From: Planctomycetota bacterium | Lineage (GTDB): Bacteria; Planctomycetota; J058; JAJDCQ01 | Direction: 5' to 3' | NCBI GenBank assembly: GCA_029260755.1 | Contig: JAJDCQ010000230.1 | Coordinates: 56,947 to 120,946 of the forward strand | DNA: 64,000 nt | Translations under genes and position numbers: made by a program | Notes under the pieces: generated by a model | What the model was told of the DNA's origin: nothing | Databases searched by the model: none | What the model saw: the letters and a program-made list of their open reading frames with translations, nothing else | Shown here: positions 26,323 to 34,450 of the stretch, one piece after another | Layout of the letters: every line of letters begins with the position of its first letter | Position numbering within the stretch: position 1 is the first letter of the stretch

Positions 26323-27810
26323 GTGACCGACCAGCCGAGCGAGCAGAGGCCCTCCGGCGAGCCGACCGGGGCGGGCGGGGAAGCCCGACCGCCGCTCTCG
26401 GCGGGCAAGCGAATCGTCTTCACCCTGATCGCGATGCTGATCCCGCTCGGCCTCGCCGAGATCGCGGCGCAGATCCTCTACCGGCCGCCCTACATCTACA
26501 TCGATAATGCCGACGGCCTCGACTTCCGTCTCGTCCCGGGCGCCGATCTCGGCGACGGGATCGTCCTGAACGACCGCGGCTTCAACGACCGCGACTGGCC
26601 GATCGAGAAGCCCGCCGGGACGATGCGGATCGTCTGCGTCGGCGACTCGTTCACGTTCGGGGTGACGCCGCGGGACGAGACGATCCCGACGGTGCTCGGC
26701 GAGGTGCTCGGCGAGCGCATCGCGAGGCCGGTCGAGGTGCACAACCTCGGCGTCAGCGCCTACGGCACCGACCAGCAGGCCGTGATGCTCGAGCGCGAGG
26801 GGCTGCCGCGCGACCCCGACGTAGCGATCGTCTTCTTCTACGTCGGCAACGACGTCCGCGACAACGCCCGGCGCAACGACCGGCGCGCCGTCCACGGCAA
26901 GCTCGTCAGGGGCAGCCGGGCCCACTGGCGGCGACGCTTGCTCCGGAGCTTCGCCCTCTACCGGTTCTTCGACGACCGGGACAAGGTCGCGAAGGAGAGC
27001 CGCGCGTTCCAGGCGGGCCTCGCGAAGGTGGCCGAGGGGCGAGCGCTGGCGCGGGCCGGCCTCGTCGCCGAGCTGCGCGGCGCGGGCGACGACGAGGCGA
27101 AGCGCCGCGACCTCACGGGGCGGGCGGTCGTGATGGCGCGGGCGGCGGCCGTCGAGGCGGAGCTGCTCGAGGGGATCGATCCGGCGCTCTGGCTCGACCG
27201 CGAGCGGGCGGTGGTCGACGCGGCGATCGAGGGCGCCGAGCGCGCCGTCGCCGAGGCGGCCGATGGCGCCGCCGCCGCCGATGCCGTCGAGGCCCACATA
27301 GCCGCCCTCGAGGCGACCGCCGAGGCCGAGCGCCGCAAGACGATCCTCGGCCCCACCTGGATCGGGATCCACCGACGGTTCGCGCCGACCTACTTCCGCG
27401 GGAGCGCCTATGGCGATGCCGACGACCGCGAGAAGTTCGAGACGGGCTGGGCGGAGACCGAGCGCATCCTCGGCGAGGCGAAGGCCGCCTGCGTCGCGAA
27501 GGGCACCGAGCTGCGCGTCGTGATCCTGCCGAGCGAGGTGCAGGTCGACGAGCGGGCGACGCGGATCTTCCGCGAGCTCCTCGGCGACGCCGCGAGCGAG
27601 CTGCAGCTCGACGAGCCGCAGCGACGCGCGACCGAGATCTGTCAGCGACTCGGCCTCGCGTCGCTCGACGTCCTCCCGCTCTGCCGGCTGCGCGACCGTG
27701 AGGAGCGGCTGTTCCACCACAGCAACGCCCACCTCAACGCGCGCGGCAACCGGATCGTCGCCGAGGCCGTCGCCGCCTGGCTCGTGCCCGAGCTCGGCGC
27801 CGGAGACTGA
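26323..27810 (+). CDS. Membrane-anchored SGNH/GDSL-type hydrolase
   Basis: 495 residues from a GTG at 26323. One membrane segment (31-50) places the remainder outside the cytoplasm. Block I is CVGDSFTFG (nucleophile Ser109) and block III is FYVGNDVRDN (Asn176). The C-terminal catalytic block reads NAHLNARGNRI, where the DxH of related enzymes appears as NxH, so the Asp of the triad may be lost. A long Ala/Glu-rich helical insertion occupies about 205-355. Relatives act as acetyl esterases or transferases on exported polysaccharides. It was followed by an EEP gene now reduced to a stub (27819). Confidence 0.8.
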   Translation: MTDQPSEQRPSGEPTGAGGEARPPLSAGKRIVFTLIAMLIPLGLAEIAAQILYRPPYIYIDNADGLDFRLVPGADLGDGIVLNDRGFNDRDWPIEKPAGTMRIVCVGDSFTFGVTPRDETIPTVLGEVLGERIARPVEVHNLGVSAYGTDQQAVMLEREGLPRDPDVAIVFFYVGNDVRDNARRNDRRAVHGKLVRGSRAHWRRRLLRSFALYRFFDDRDKVAKESRAFQAGLAKVAEGRALARAGLVAELRGAGDDEAKRRDLTGRAVVMARAAAVEAELLEGIDPALWLDRERAVVDAAIEGAERAVAEAADGAAAADAVEAHIAALEATAEAERRKTILGPTWIGIHRRFAPTYFRGSAYGDADDREKFETGWAETERILGEAKAACVAKGTELRVVILPSEVQVDERATRIFRELLGDAASELQLDEPQRRATEICQRLGLASLDVLPLCRLRDREERLFHHSNAHLNARGNRIVAEAVAAWLVPELGAGD

Positions 27811-27818
27811 CCGGCGCG

Positions 27819-27872
27819 ATGCGGCTGCGCGTCGTCGCCTGGAACATCGAGCGCGGCTACCGGATCATCGAC
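27819..27872 (+). pseudogene. Truncated EEP (endonuclease/exonuclease/phosphatase) gene, N-terminal stub
   Basis: The ATG at 27819, 8 bases after the SGNH stop, opens a frame reading RLRVVAWNIERGYRIID, the first strand and the conserved Asn of EEP-superfamily phosphoesterases (WNIERG). The similarity stops at 27872; the frame then runs into unrelated, AT-richer sequence and ends at TAA 27888-27890. No continuation is found downstream before the next gene. It looks like a gene cut by an inserted or rearranged element. Confidence 0.55.
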
Positions 27873-27965
27873 GTAAGTCCCTGTACATAAATGTGCCCCG
27901 GATTCGGAGACGTCGGTCGTCCTCGATCCCGGGGCACGTAGAGAGGTGGTTCTGTCCTCCTCTAC
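27873..27965. repeat. Hairpin element at the break of the EEP gene
   Basis: Starts GTAAGTCCCTGTACATAAATG, the most AT-rich spot for kilobases, followed by GTGCCCCGG (27893-27901) complementary to 27929-27937, and a second short stem (GTAGAG/CTCTAC, 27938-27943 with 27960-27965). Its composition and position suggest a mobile or repeat-derived insertion. No second copy is seen in this window. Confidence 0.4.
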
Positions 27966-28060
27966 ACCACCCGCCTCGCCAATCTTCAGGACTTTCTCGG
28001 CTCACACAGGTTCGGGTCCAGATCGGATCCGCCGCGCCGGTCTGTTAAACTGAGACGCTC

Positions 28061-28765
28061 ATGCGCCGCCTCCTGACGATCGTCCTTCCCGCCGTCCTCC
28101 TCCTCGCCACGCCGAGCGCCGTCGACGCGGCCGACCGGGTGCACTGCAAGGACGGCCGCATCCTCGAGGGCACCGCGCTCATCGCGGCCGACGGATCGGT
28201 GGAGCTGCAGGCGGCGTACGGGAGCATCCGGATCGCGAAGGACGAGGTGATCCGGGTCGAGCGCGACGAGGCCACCGCCAAGAGGATCGCCGCGCTGACC
28301 GCTCGCGCGGACGCAGGCGAGCTCGAAGCGCTCGTGGAGCTCGCCCGGCTCCACGCTGAGGCCGGCCGAGCCGCCGATGCCGGCGCCACCTGGACCCGCG
28401 TCATCGCCGCCGAGCCCGACCACCCCGAGGCCCGCGAGGCGCTCGGCCACGTCCGAGGCGACGACGGGACGTGGCGAACCGCCGAAGAGGACGCCGCCCG
28501 CCGAGGCCTCGTCCGTCACGGAAGCCGCTTCGTCACGCCCGAGGAGAAGGCGACGCTCCTCGCCGCCGCCGCCGAGCGCACCCGCGCCCGGACCGAGCGA
28601 AAGCGCCGCCCGACCTGGCGCGAGCGCCGCGAGGAGCGCCGCCGCGAGAAGGCCGAGTCGCGCGGCCCGTCCGAGTGGCGCCCCGTCACCTGCACCGTCC
28701 CCCGCGCCGGCGAAGGTCCCTACCGGAGAGACGGCACCGTCCGAAGCTCTCCGGGCATCGGCTGA
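28061..28765 (+). CDS. Exported protein with short-strand and TPR-like segments, unknown function
   Basis: 234 residues. Signal peptide (core 4-18, cleavage near DAA at 24), then a small beta module (DRVHCKDGRILEGTALIAAD to IRIAKDEVIRVERDE), then a TPR-like helical pair (about 75-135) and DGTWRTAEEDAARRGLV / GSRFVTPEEKA, a segment repeatedly seen in exported proteins of planctomycete-like genomes. The C-terminal 60 residues are very basic (ERREERRREK). Probably periplasmic. It leads a two-gene unit with the lipoprotein 5 bases downstream. Confidence 0.75.
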   Translation: MRRLLTIVLPAVLLLATPSAVDAADRVHCKDGRILEGTALIAADGSVELQAAYGSIRIAKDEVIRVERDEATAKRIAALTARADAGELEALVELARLHAEAGRAADAGATWTRVIAAEPDHPEAREALGHVRGDDGTWRTAEEDAARRGLVRHGSRFVTPEEKATLLAAAAERTRARTERKRRPTWRERREERRREKAESRGPSEWRPVTCTVPRAGEGPYRRDGTVRSSPGIG

Positions 28766-28770
28766 GGCCG

Positions 28771-29691
28771 ATGACCCGCACGGCCGTCGGCCGTGCCTCC
28801 CCGACCTCGACCTTCGCAACCCTCGCCGCGATCGCGCTCCTCGCCGGCTGCGCCGGCGATCCGGAGCCGGTCGTCACCGTCACCCGGGCCCGCGTGCCGC
28901 CGTCCCCGCCCCCGGCGCCCCCGCCGACCTCCCCGCTCCCCTCGGCCGAGGCCCCCGCCGATCCGTGGCGCGCCGTCGTCGAGGCGCGAGATGTCGCCCT
29001 CGACGCGGCCGAGACGGCCCGACTCTGGGCGGGGATCCGGAGGCTCTGGCCCGACGCGGCCGCCCGACTCCTCGTCGACGACGAAGGCGTCTACGCCCCC
29101 AGCGCGACCTCGATCCGGCTCGCCCCTGACCGCGACCGCCCGCGCCTCGTCATCAGCGCGACGATGACCTCGCGGCTCCCCGCCGGGATCCACGAGGCGA
29201 GCCCGATCGCCGTGATCGTCGCCGACTTCGCCGCGCGGGTCGTCGCCCTCGGAGTCATCGACGTCGGACGCGGGCGCCGCGTCTACGCCGTCGACCCGGC
29301 GACCGCCCCGTGGGGCGAGCTCGTCATCCGGGTGCGATGCCGCGGAGCCGTGGACCTCGTCGAGATCCAGGTCTGGGGCGCCGTCGACGGCCGCCTCGCC
29401 CTCGCCTGGGTCGAGCATCCCGACGGATCGCTCTACGACGGGAAGCGCGCCCGCATCGGAGTGATCCGGCCGTGGCCTCGACCGACCGAGCAGCAGCTCC
29501 TCGAACGGCTCCGCTCCGACGACCCGATGCGGATCCTGACCGCCCTGTCCGAGCTCATCTCCACCCGACCCGTCCAGGCGATCGCCAACTCCCCCGAGCT
29601 CGCGACCATCGTCACCCCGCTGATCCACCACGACGACCCCCTCGTCGCGACGCTCGCGAGGCAGCTCCTCCGCGCCGCGGACGACGACTAG
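28771..29691 (+). CDS. Lipoprotein, unknown function
   Basis: 306 residues from the ATG at 28771, which gives a lipoprotein signal (ALLAGC, Cys about 27); the open frame continues upstream inside the previous gene but there is Arg-rich junk. A Pro-rich linker (about 37-65) precedes a mixed fold with several beta strands (RPRLVISATMT, VIVADFAARVVALGVIDVG, GELVIRVRC) and a helical end (ILTALSELISTRPVQAIANS) that may be HEAT-like. The stop TAG is provided by the first arm of repeat D, so the C-terminus may be trimmed or reset by that insertion. Confidence 0.75.
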   Translation: MTRTAVGRASPTSTFATLAAIALLAGCAGDPEPVVTVTRARVPPSPPPAPPPTSPLPSAEAPADPWRAVVEARDVALDAAETARLWAGIRRLWPDAAARLLVDDEGVYAPSATSIRLAPDRDRPRLVISATMTSRLPAGIHEASPIAVIVADFAARVVALGVIDVGRGRRVYAVDPATAPWGELVIRVRCRGAVDLVEIQVWGAVDGRLALAWVEHPDGSLYDGKRARIGVIRPWPRPTEQQLLERLRSDDPMRILTALSELISTRPVQAIANSPELATIVTPLIHHDDPLVATLARQLLRAADDD

Positions 29692-29804
29692 TGTGAATCG
29701 AAGGGGTCAGGTCCAGGATTCACACCAAAGGGGTCAGGTCACACCAGCGGCTGCGACAGATTCGCTCGTGTGATTCCTGGACCTGACCCCTCGATTCACA
29801 CTAG
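29688..29804. repeat. Family D inverted repeat supplying both flanking stop codons
   Basis: Left arm 29688-29725 (CTAGTGTGAATCGAAGGGG then TCAGGTCCAGGATTCACAC) pairs with the right arm 29768-29804 almost throughout. A partial third copy of the GGGGTCAGGTC core sits at 29730-29740 in the loop. The lipoprotein stop TAG (29689-29691) is in the left arm, and the TGA that ends the zinc-ribbon fragment (29796-29798, minus strand) is in the right arm. GGGGTCAGGTCC ends are, from memory, common in REP-like or transposase-mobilised repeats; I could not search. Confidence 0.8.
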
Positions 29805-29963
29805 AGGACGCCCCGTCGACCCACCGGAACACGGCGTCCCGCAGTGAGGGCAGCGCGTCGCGTTCGGCGAGACCGGGCCGCGGCACTCGCGGCAACCCCT
29901 TGTGTGACCGGCGCGGCGCGTTTCCCTCTTCTCGATGCGAGCCGCGGGTCGCGGCCCCGTCGC
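29796..29963 (-). pseudogene. Zinc-ribbon fragment in frame behind the kinase stop codon
   Basis: Directly after the TGA of the WD40 kinase (29964-29966) the same frame continues for 55 codons and encodes a treble-clef/zinc-ribbon pair: CREC then CPHCGTPC, about 12 residues apart, ending GRPLV before a TGA lying in repeat D. No ATG, GTG or TTG occurs in this frame after the kinase stop, so it cannot be translated alone. It is either a remnant of a separate zinc-ribbon gene that lost its start, or a domain once fused to the kinase and cut off by a new stop codon. Confidence 0.6.
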
Positions 29964-32948
29964 TCACTCCCGGGCGATCCGGTACCGCAGGATCGGGCCA
30001 CGACCCGTTCCGACGAACAGGGTCTCGCCGTCGGGGGAGAGGGCGAGCGCGCTGGCGGCGACGCTCGGGAGGGCGACCCGGTCGATCTCGGCGCCGGACT
30101 CGACGTCGATCACGAGGACGACACCGCCGAGGGCGAGCGGCGCCATCGCTCCGACGCGGCCGTCGTCGGAGAGGGCGAGCCGGATCGAGACCTCCGGGGC
30201 CCACGGCACGTCGTGGATCCGCGTGGCGGTCACCTCGTCCTCGTCCCAGTCGAGGCGAACGAGGGCGCGGTCCTCTTCGCGCACGGCGATCGCGCGGCCG
30301 GTCGTCGCGGCCGCCTTCACGAGGCTGCCGACCGGGTCGGCTCCGATCACCCGGCGGTCGCCCGGAACATCGCCCCGGATGTCGAATCGGAGGACCTGGC
30401 CGCTCTCGGTGATGACGTCGGCCACCGCGCCTTCGTCGCCGAGCGTGAGCGCGACGCCGCGGATGGGCGGCGCCGCCGGGCTGCCGAGCGCCACCACGGG
30501 CGGCGACTCCGCCAGCTCGACGCCCGTCGCGGCCGCCTCGGGATCGTCGGGATCGACGGCGTCGAACACGGCGATCCCGCCGCTCCCCTCGAGGACGACG
30601 CGGCGGTCCGCGCGCACGGCGATCCGCTCGAACCGCGTCGTGAGCCGGGCGCCGCGCGCGGTGACGGCACCGGTCCGGACGTCGACGCGACCGATGAAGA
30701 CGAGCCCCTGGGTCAGCACGAGCGCCGCCACCTCGGCGCCGCCCGGCGCGATCGCGACGTCCCGCAGGGTGGAGGCGAACTCCCTCGTCGCCAGCGGCTC
30801 GCCGGTGCGTGCGTCCCACGAGCACAGGAACGAGCCCCGTCCGGCCGAGACGAGGCTCGCCCCGTCGTCGGCGACGTCGAGCGCGAACACCCGCCCCTCG
30901 TGCCCGGGCGGACGCGGCGTGACGAGCTCGCCGCTCGCGTACTCCCAGACCCGCACGGCCCCGTCATCCCCGCCGCTGACCACCCGGGCCCCCAGGTCGT
31001 CGACGGCGATGACCGCGACCGGACCCCGGTGCCCGCGATGGACGACCGAGACCTCGTCGGTCTCCAGATCCCAGCGCCGCACCACCCCGTCCTCGCCGCC
31101 GAGGAGGACCACTCCCGATCCGGGGACGAACGCGACCGCGCGGGCCGGCCCGGGGAGGGGGACGGTGCGCGTGGACTGGCGGCCCGGCGCGATCCCCCAG
31201 AGGTAGGCCTTCGCCTCACGTTCGTAGGTGAGCGCGGCGAGCTCGCCGTCGGCGGAGAGCGCGATGCGGTGGGTTCCCTCGATGAGACGCATCCCGACGA
31301 CGTCACCGCCGAAGTCCGCGACCATCGCGAGGCCCTCGGTCGACAGCGCCGCGATCCTCTTGCCGTTCCACGACCGGGCGAGCGAGACGATCCCATCGCG
31401 GTGCCTGGGATGTCCCATCACCCGCTCGAGATCGGGGAGGGTCACTGACGCGAGGATGCCGCTCTCCCGGGCGACCGCGACCGATCCGCCGTCGGGCGCC
31501 ACGGCGAGACCGGCGATCGGACCATCACTCCGACGCGTCGCGACGGGCGTGCCCACCTCATCCGCCGGGAGCTCCAGGTCGTAGACCGAGAACCGAAGGG
31601 GCGACGGGCTCCAGACGAACGCGTGACGACCGTCGGGCGTGAGGACGACCCGACGCCCCACGGTCGCGAGGCGCCGCCGGCCGGTCTCGACCTCGCGAAC
31701 GGCGACCTCCCCCTCGACGCTCGCCGACGCGACCAGCGTCCCGTCGGCCGATATGTCGACCGAGAGGATCGCTTCCGGATGCCGCCACTGCCCCGACCCG
31801 AGCACGGCGTCGAGAGTCAGGACGTCCCTCGCGCCGCGCGCGACCGAGTCGTACTCGATGAGGCCGACGAGCGCCTCGGGCACGGTCTCGGGCGCCGGCT
31901 CCGTCGCGCCGGCGCCCGCCGAGGAGTCGGACACCTCGCTCCCGCCGGCGGCGCTCGACGACGGGATCGACCGCGGCGCTTCGGCCCCGCCGGAACCGCT
32001 CGTCGGAGCCGCGGCCCGGTAGAGGCCGGCGCCCGCGGCGAGCACGACGACGAGCGCGACGACGCTCGCGCCGAGAACGGCGATCGTCCCACCGGCCCGC
32101 CCTCGCTCGACGACCGTGTCTCCGCGGGCGCCGCGACGGAGCGCTCGCGCGAGCTCCCCGGCATCGGCGAATCGCTTCGCCGGGTCGCGGTCGAGGGCGC
32201 GCGCGACGACCTCGTCGAGCCAGGCGGGCACGTTCGGGTCGATCGAGCGAAGCCGATCGACCGATGCGGAGGCCGCCGCGGCGAGGAGCTCCATCGGCGT
32301 CTCGACCTGATAGACCTGCCGCCCCGCGAGACACTCGAACAGGACGGCCGCGATCGCGAACACGTCGGCCGCCGGCCCGGCGCTCTTGGCGTCTCGGAGC
32401 TGCTCGGGCGCCATGTAGCCGAGCGTGCCGGCGAAGGCGCCGGTGTTGGAGAGGGCGAAGCTTCGGCTGATCGAGAGGTCGGGATCGATGTGCTTCGCCA
32501 GGCCGAGGTCGGCGACGAGCGGACGGCCATCGGCGGCGAAGAGGATGTTCTCCGGCTTGAGGTCGCGATGGATGATCCCCGCCTCGTGTGCGAACTCCAT
32601 CGCCCGGGCGATCGCGACGGCGAGATGGACGGCCTCGGTCGTCGGCATCCGCCCTTCGCGGCGGAGGCGCTCGCCGAGGGTGCCGCCGGGGACGAGCGGC
32701 ATCGCCAGCCAGGCGCCGCTCGGGTCGTCGCCGGCGTCGATGAGCGGCACGAACCCGGCCTCGAGCCCGAGCCCCGCCTGGAGCCGCCGCTCGCGCGCGA
32801 ACCGGCCGAACGCGGTGCGGACATCCCCCTGCGTCCCCGCGAGCAGCTTCACGGCGACGAGGCGCCCGTCGGGACCGCGAGCGCGGTAGACCGTTCCGAC
32901 CCCGCCGCGCCCGAGCACCCCCTCGATCTCGTACGAGCCGATCCTCAC
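29964..32948 (-). CDS. Ser/Thr protein kinase with WD40 propeller domain
   Basis: 994 residues. Hanks kinase at 5-270: Gly loop LGRGGVGTVY, Lys34 (VAVKLL), HRDLKPEN (Asp129), DLG (147-149, in place of DFG) and APEQ. One membrane segment (287-309), a short linker, and from about 370 to the end many WD40-like blades (VVSGGDDGAVRVWEYASGE, LLGGEDGVVRRWDLETDE). The catalytic set is complete, with the Leu-for-Phe change in DFG seen in other active bacterial kinases. Likely a membrane receptor kinase with an outward-facing propeller. Downstream it runs in frame into a zinc-ribbon fragment after its TGA; it starts 17 bases after the broken MBOAT gene. Confidence 0.92.
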   Translation of the reverse strand: MRIGSYEIEGVLGRGGVGTVYRARGPDGRLVAVKLLAGTQGDVRTAFGRFARERRLQAGLGLEAGFVPLIDAGDDPSGAWLAMPLVPGGTLGERLRREGRMPTTEAVHLAVAIARAMEFAHEAGIIHRDLKPENILFAADGRPLVADLGLAKHIDPDLSISRSFALSNTGAFAGTLGYMAPEQLRDAKSAGPAADVFAIAAVLFECLAGRQVYQVETPMELLAAAASASVDRLRSIDPNVPAWLDEVVARALDRDPAKRFADAGELARALRRGARGDTVVERGRAGGTIAVLGASVVALVVVLAAGAGLYRAAAPTSGSGGAEAPRSIPSSSAAGGSEVSDSSAGAGATEPAPETVPEALVGLIEYDSVARGARDVLTLDAVLGSGQWRHPEAILSVDISADGTLVASASVEGEVAVREVETGRRRLATVGRRVVLTPDGRHAFVWSPSPLRFSVYDLELPADEVGTPVATRRSDGPIAGLAVAPDGGSVAVARESGILASVTLPDLERVMGHPRHRDGIVSLARSWNGKRIAALSTEGLAMVADFGGDVVGMRLIEGTHRIALSADGELAALTYEREAKAYLWGIAPGRQSTRTVPLPGPARAVAFVPGSGVVLLGGEDGVVRRWDLETDEVSVVHRGHRGPVAVIAVDDLGARVVSGGDDGAVRVWEYASGELVTPRPPGHEGRVFALDVADDGASLVSAGRGSFLCSWDARTGEPLATREFASTLRDVAIAPGGAEVAALVLTQGLVFIGRVDVRTGAVTARGARLTTRFERIAVRADRRVVLEGSGGIAVFDAVDPDDPEAAATGVELAESPPVVALGSPAAPPIRGVALTLGDEGAVADVITESGQVLRFDIRGDVPGDRRVIGADPVGSLVKAAATTGRAIAVREEDRALVRLDWDEDEVTATRIHDVPWAPEVSIRLALSDDGRVGAMAPLALGGVVLVIDVESGAEIDRVALPSVAASALALSPDGETLFVGTGRGPILRYRIARE

Positions 32949-32965
32949 CCGCGCGGCGCCCCTCG

Positions 32966-33978
32966 CTAGAACTGGAAGTAGATGAAGCTCTGCGACGCCA
33001 GCGGCGGCGCCAGGTAGAGCCCCACCGCGAAGGCGGCGATCGTCACCGCGAGCCAGATCGGCCGATCGACCAGCGGCAGCTCCTCCTTCGGCGCGCGCAG
33101 GTGCGGCAGGTCGACGAGGATTATCAGGAATCCCGAGCCGAGGACGGCGAGGGTGGGGACCAGCCCCGGCAGCGCATCGATGGTCGCCACCTCACGCACG
33201 AACACCCAGGCGGTGTGGAACGAGTCGGCCCGGAAGAAGACGAACGCGAGCACCGTCAGGTGGAACGTGACGATCATCCGGATCACGACCGCGACCCGGT
33301 TCGGGCCCTCGCGTCCGCCGATCCCGGTCAGCCGCTCGACCACGAGGAACAGGCCGTGGAGCCCGCCCCAGACGACGAACGTCCACGCGGCGCCGTGCCA
33401 GAGGCCGCCGATGAGCATGGTCAGCATCAGGTTCCGGTAGGTCCACAGCGATCCGCCGCGGTTGCCGCCGAGGGAGATGTAGAGGTAGTCGCGCAGCCAG
33501 GTCGAGAGGCTGATGTGCCATCGACGCCAGAGGTTCGTGATGCTCCACGCGAAGAGCGGCTGGCGGAAGTTGACCATCAGGTCGATCCCGAGGAGCCGCG
33601 CCAGGCCGCGCGCGATGTCGCTGTAGCCGCTGAAGTCGCCGTAGATCTGGAAGGTGAAGAGATAGGCGCCCATGAGGAGGTCCCCCGAGCTCACCTCCTG
33701 GCCGAGCGCCACCTTGCCGAAGATCCCGTCGGCGATGAGCAGCTTCTTCACGAAGCCGGTGAAGATCAGCATCGCCCCGAGACGGACGCCGCGGGCGCTC
33801 ACCGACCGGACCGCCTCGAGCTGGGGAAGGAGGCGCCCGGCCCGCTCGATCGGACCGGCGACGAGCTGGCGGAAGCAGTCACGTACGCGGCGATGTCGAT
33901 CAGCGATCGTCGCGCGTCGAGCCGCCCCTTGTACACGTCGATCGTGTACGACATCGTCTGGAACGTGTCGGTGAACTC
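32966..33978 (-). pseudogene. AlgI/DltB-type MBOAT O-acyltransferase, truncated and frameshifted
   Basis: The intact part (33802 down to 32966, 278 residues) is the C-terminal two thirds of an MBOAT enzyme: FTFQIYGDFSGYSDIARG, NLWRRWHISLSTWLRDYLYI (catalytic-region Trp/Arg/His) and LTMLIGGLWHGAAWTFVVWG (active-site His of LWHG), with several membrane segments. Upstream, the same gene continues in two frames: FRQLVAGPIERAGRLLPQL joins the long frame, and YTIDVYKGRLDARRSLIDIAAYV is shifted by one base near 33878. The first about 120 residues of the family are absent. The family O-acylates exported sugars or alginate-like polymers, fitting the SGNH gene nearby, but this copy should be inactive unless the sequence is wrong. 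Confidence 0.75.
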
Positions 33979-34170
33979 GGCGGAAACTCGCCGGCGCCCT
34001 CGTCCTTGTAGCGAAGCCGCCAGAGCTTCACCCGCTCCTTGGCGTCGCGGACCGCGAGGCCATGAAGAAGCGCTTCATCGCGTTCGTGTGCTTCTTCTTA
34101 GCGCGCCGGAACGAGCGCTGGATCGGCGTCTCGGGATGGCCGATCTCGGGCTGGGTGTAGGCCTCGGCGG
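33979..34170 (-). pseudogene. Unassigned coding fragment joined to the MBOAT remnant
   Basis: Minus-strand frames give PAEAYTQPEIGHPETPIQRS, FRRAKKKHTNAMKRFF and, after a shift near 34060, VRDAKERVKLWRLRYKDEGA. The composition is protein-like (charged, helical, soluble) and unlike the membrane-embedded N-terminus expected for an MBOAT enzyme. I do not recognise the family. It lies directly between the MBOAT remnant and a kinase fragment on the other strand, so the region appears rearranged or misassembled. Confidence 0.4.
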
Positions 34171-34411
34171 GCGCGACCGGATCCCCGGCCGGGAAGCCGC
34201 GATCAAGGTGATCCCCCCCGCCGACGGATCCGCGACCGAGCCGTTCCGGCGCGAGGCGATGGCTGCCGCGCGCCTCCGCCACCCGGGCATCGTCACCGTC
34301 TACGACTTCGGCGAGACCGAGACCGGCCGGCCCTTCCCGACCCCGACCGGCGGCCGCGCCGGGCCGACATCGACGGCGAGGCGCTCTGCCTGTGCGAGAC
34401 GGCCGAGCTGA
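34160..34411 (+). pseudogene. Ser/Thr kinase N-lobe fragment
   Basis: The plus strand reads GLGGRDRIPGREAAIKVI, then FRREAMAAARLRHPGIVTVY and DFGETETGRP: the beta-3 Lys (AIKVI), the alpha-C Glu region and the hinge approach of a Hanks kinase. The glycine loop is missing and the frame turns into Arg/Pro-rich sequence after about 34330 with a stop at 34409-34411. It is a fragment with no catalytic loop. With the two preceding entries it fills the 648-base stretch 33803-34450. Confidence 0.6.
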
Positions 34412-34450
34412 TCCTCGGCCGCGGCGGCTGATCGGCGCCGCTGGAGCAAC

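Noticed and set aside
29964..29966. Selenocysteine or programmed readthrough at the kinase TGA
   Set aside because: No recognisable SECIS-like hairpin or selenoprotein context was found; a decayed fusion is simpler. Kept only as an alternative.
29734..30825. Minus-strand 363-codon frame inside the WD40 kinase
   Set aside because: It is an out-of-frame Arg-rich shadow of the kinase's WD40 region; the kinase frame shows the blade motifs.
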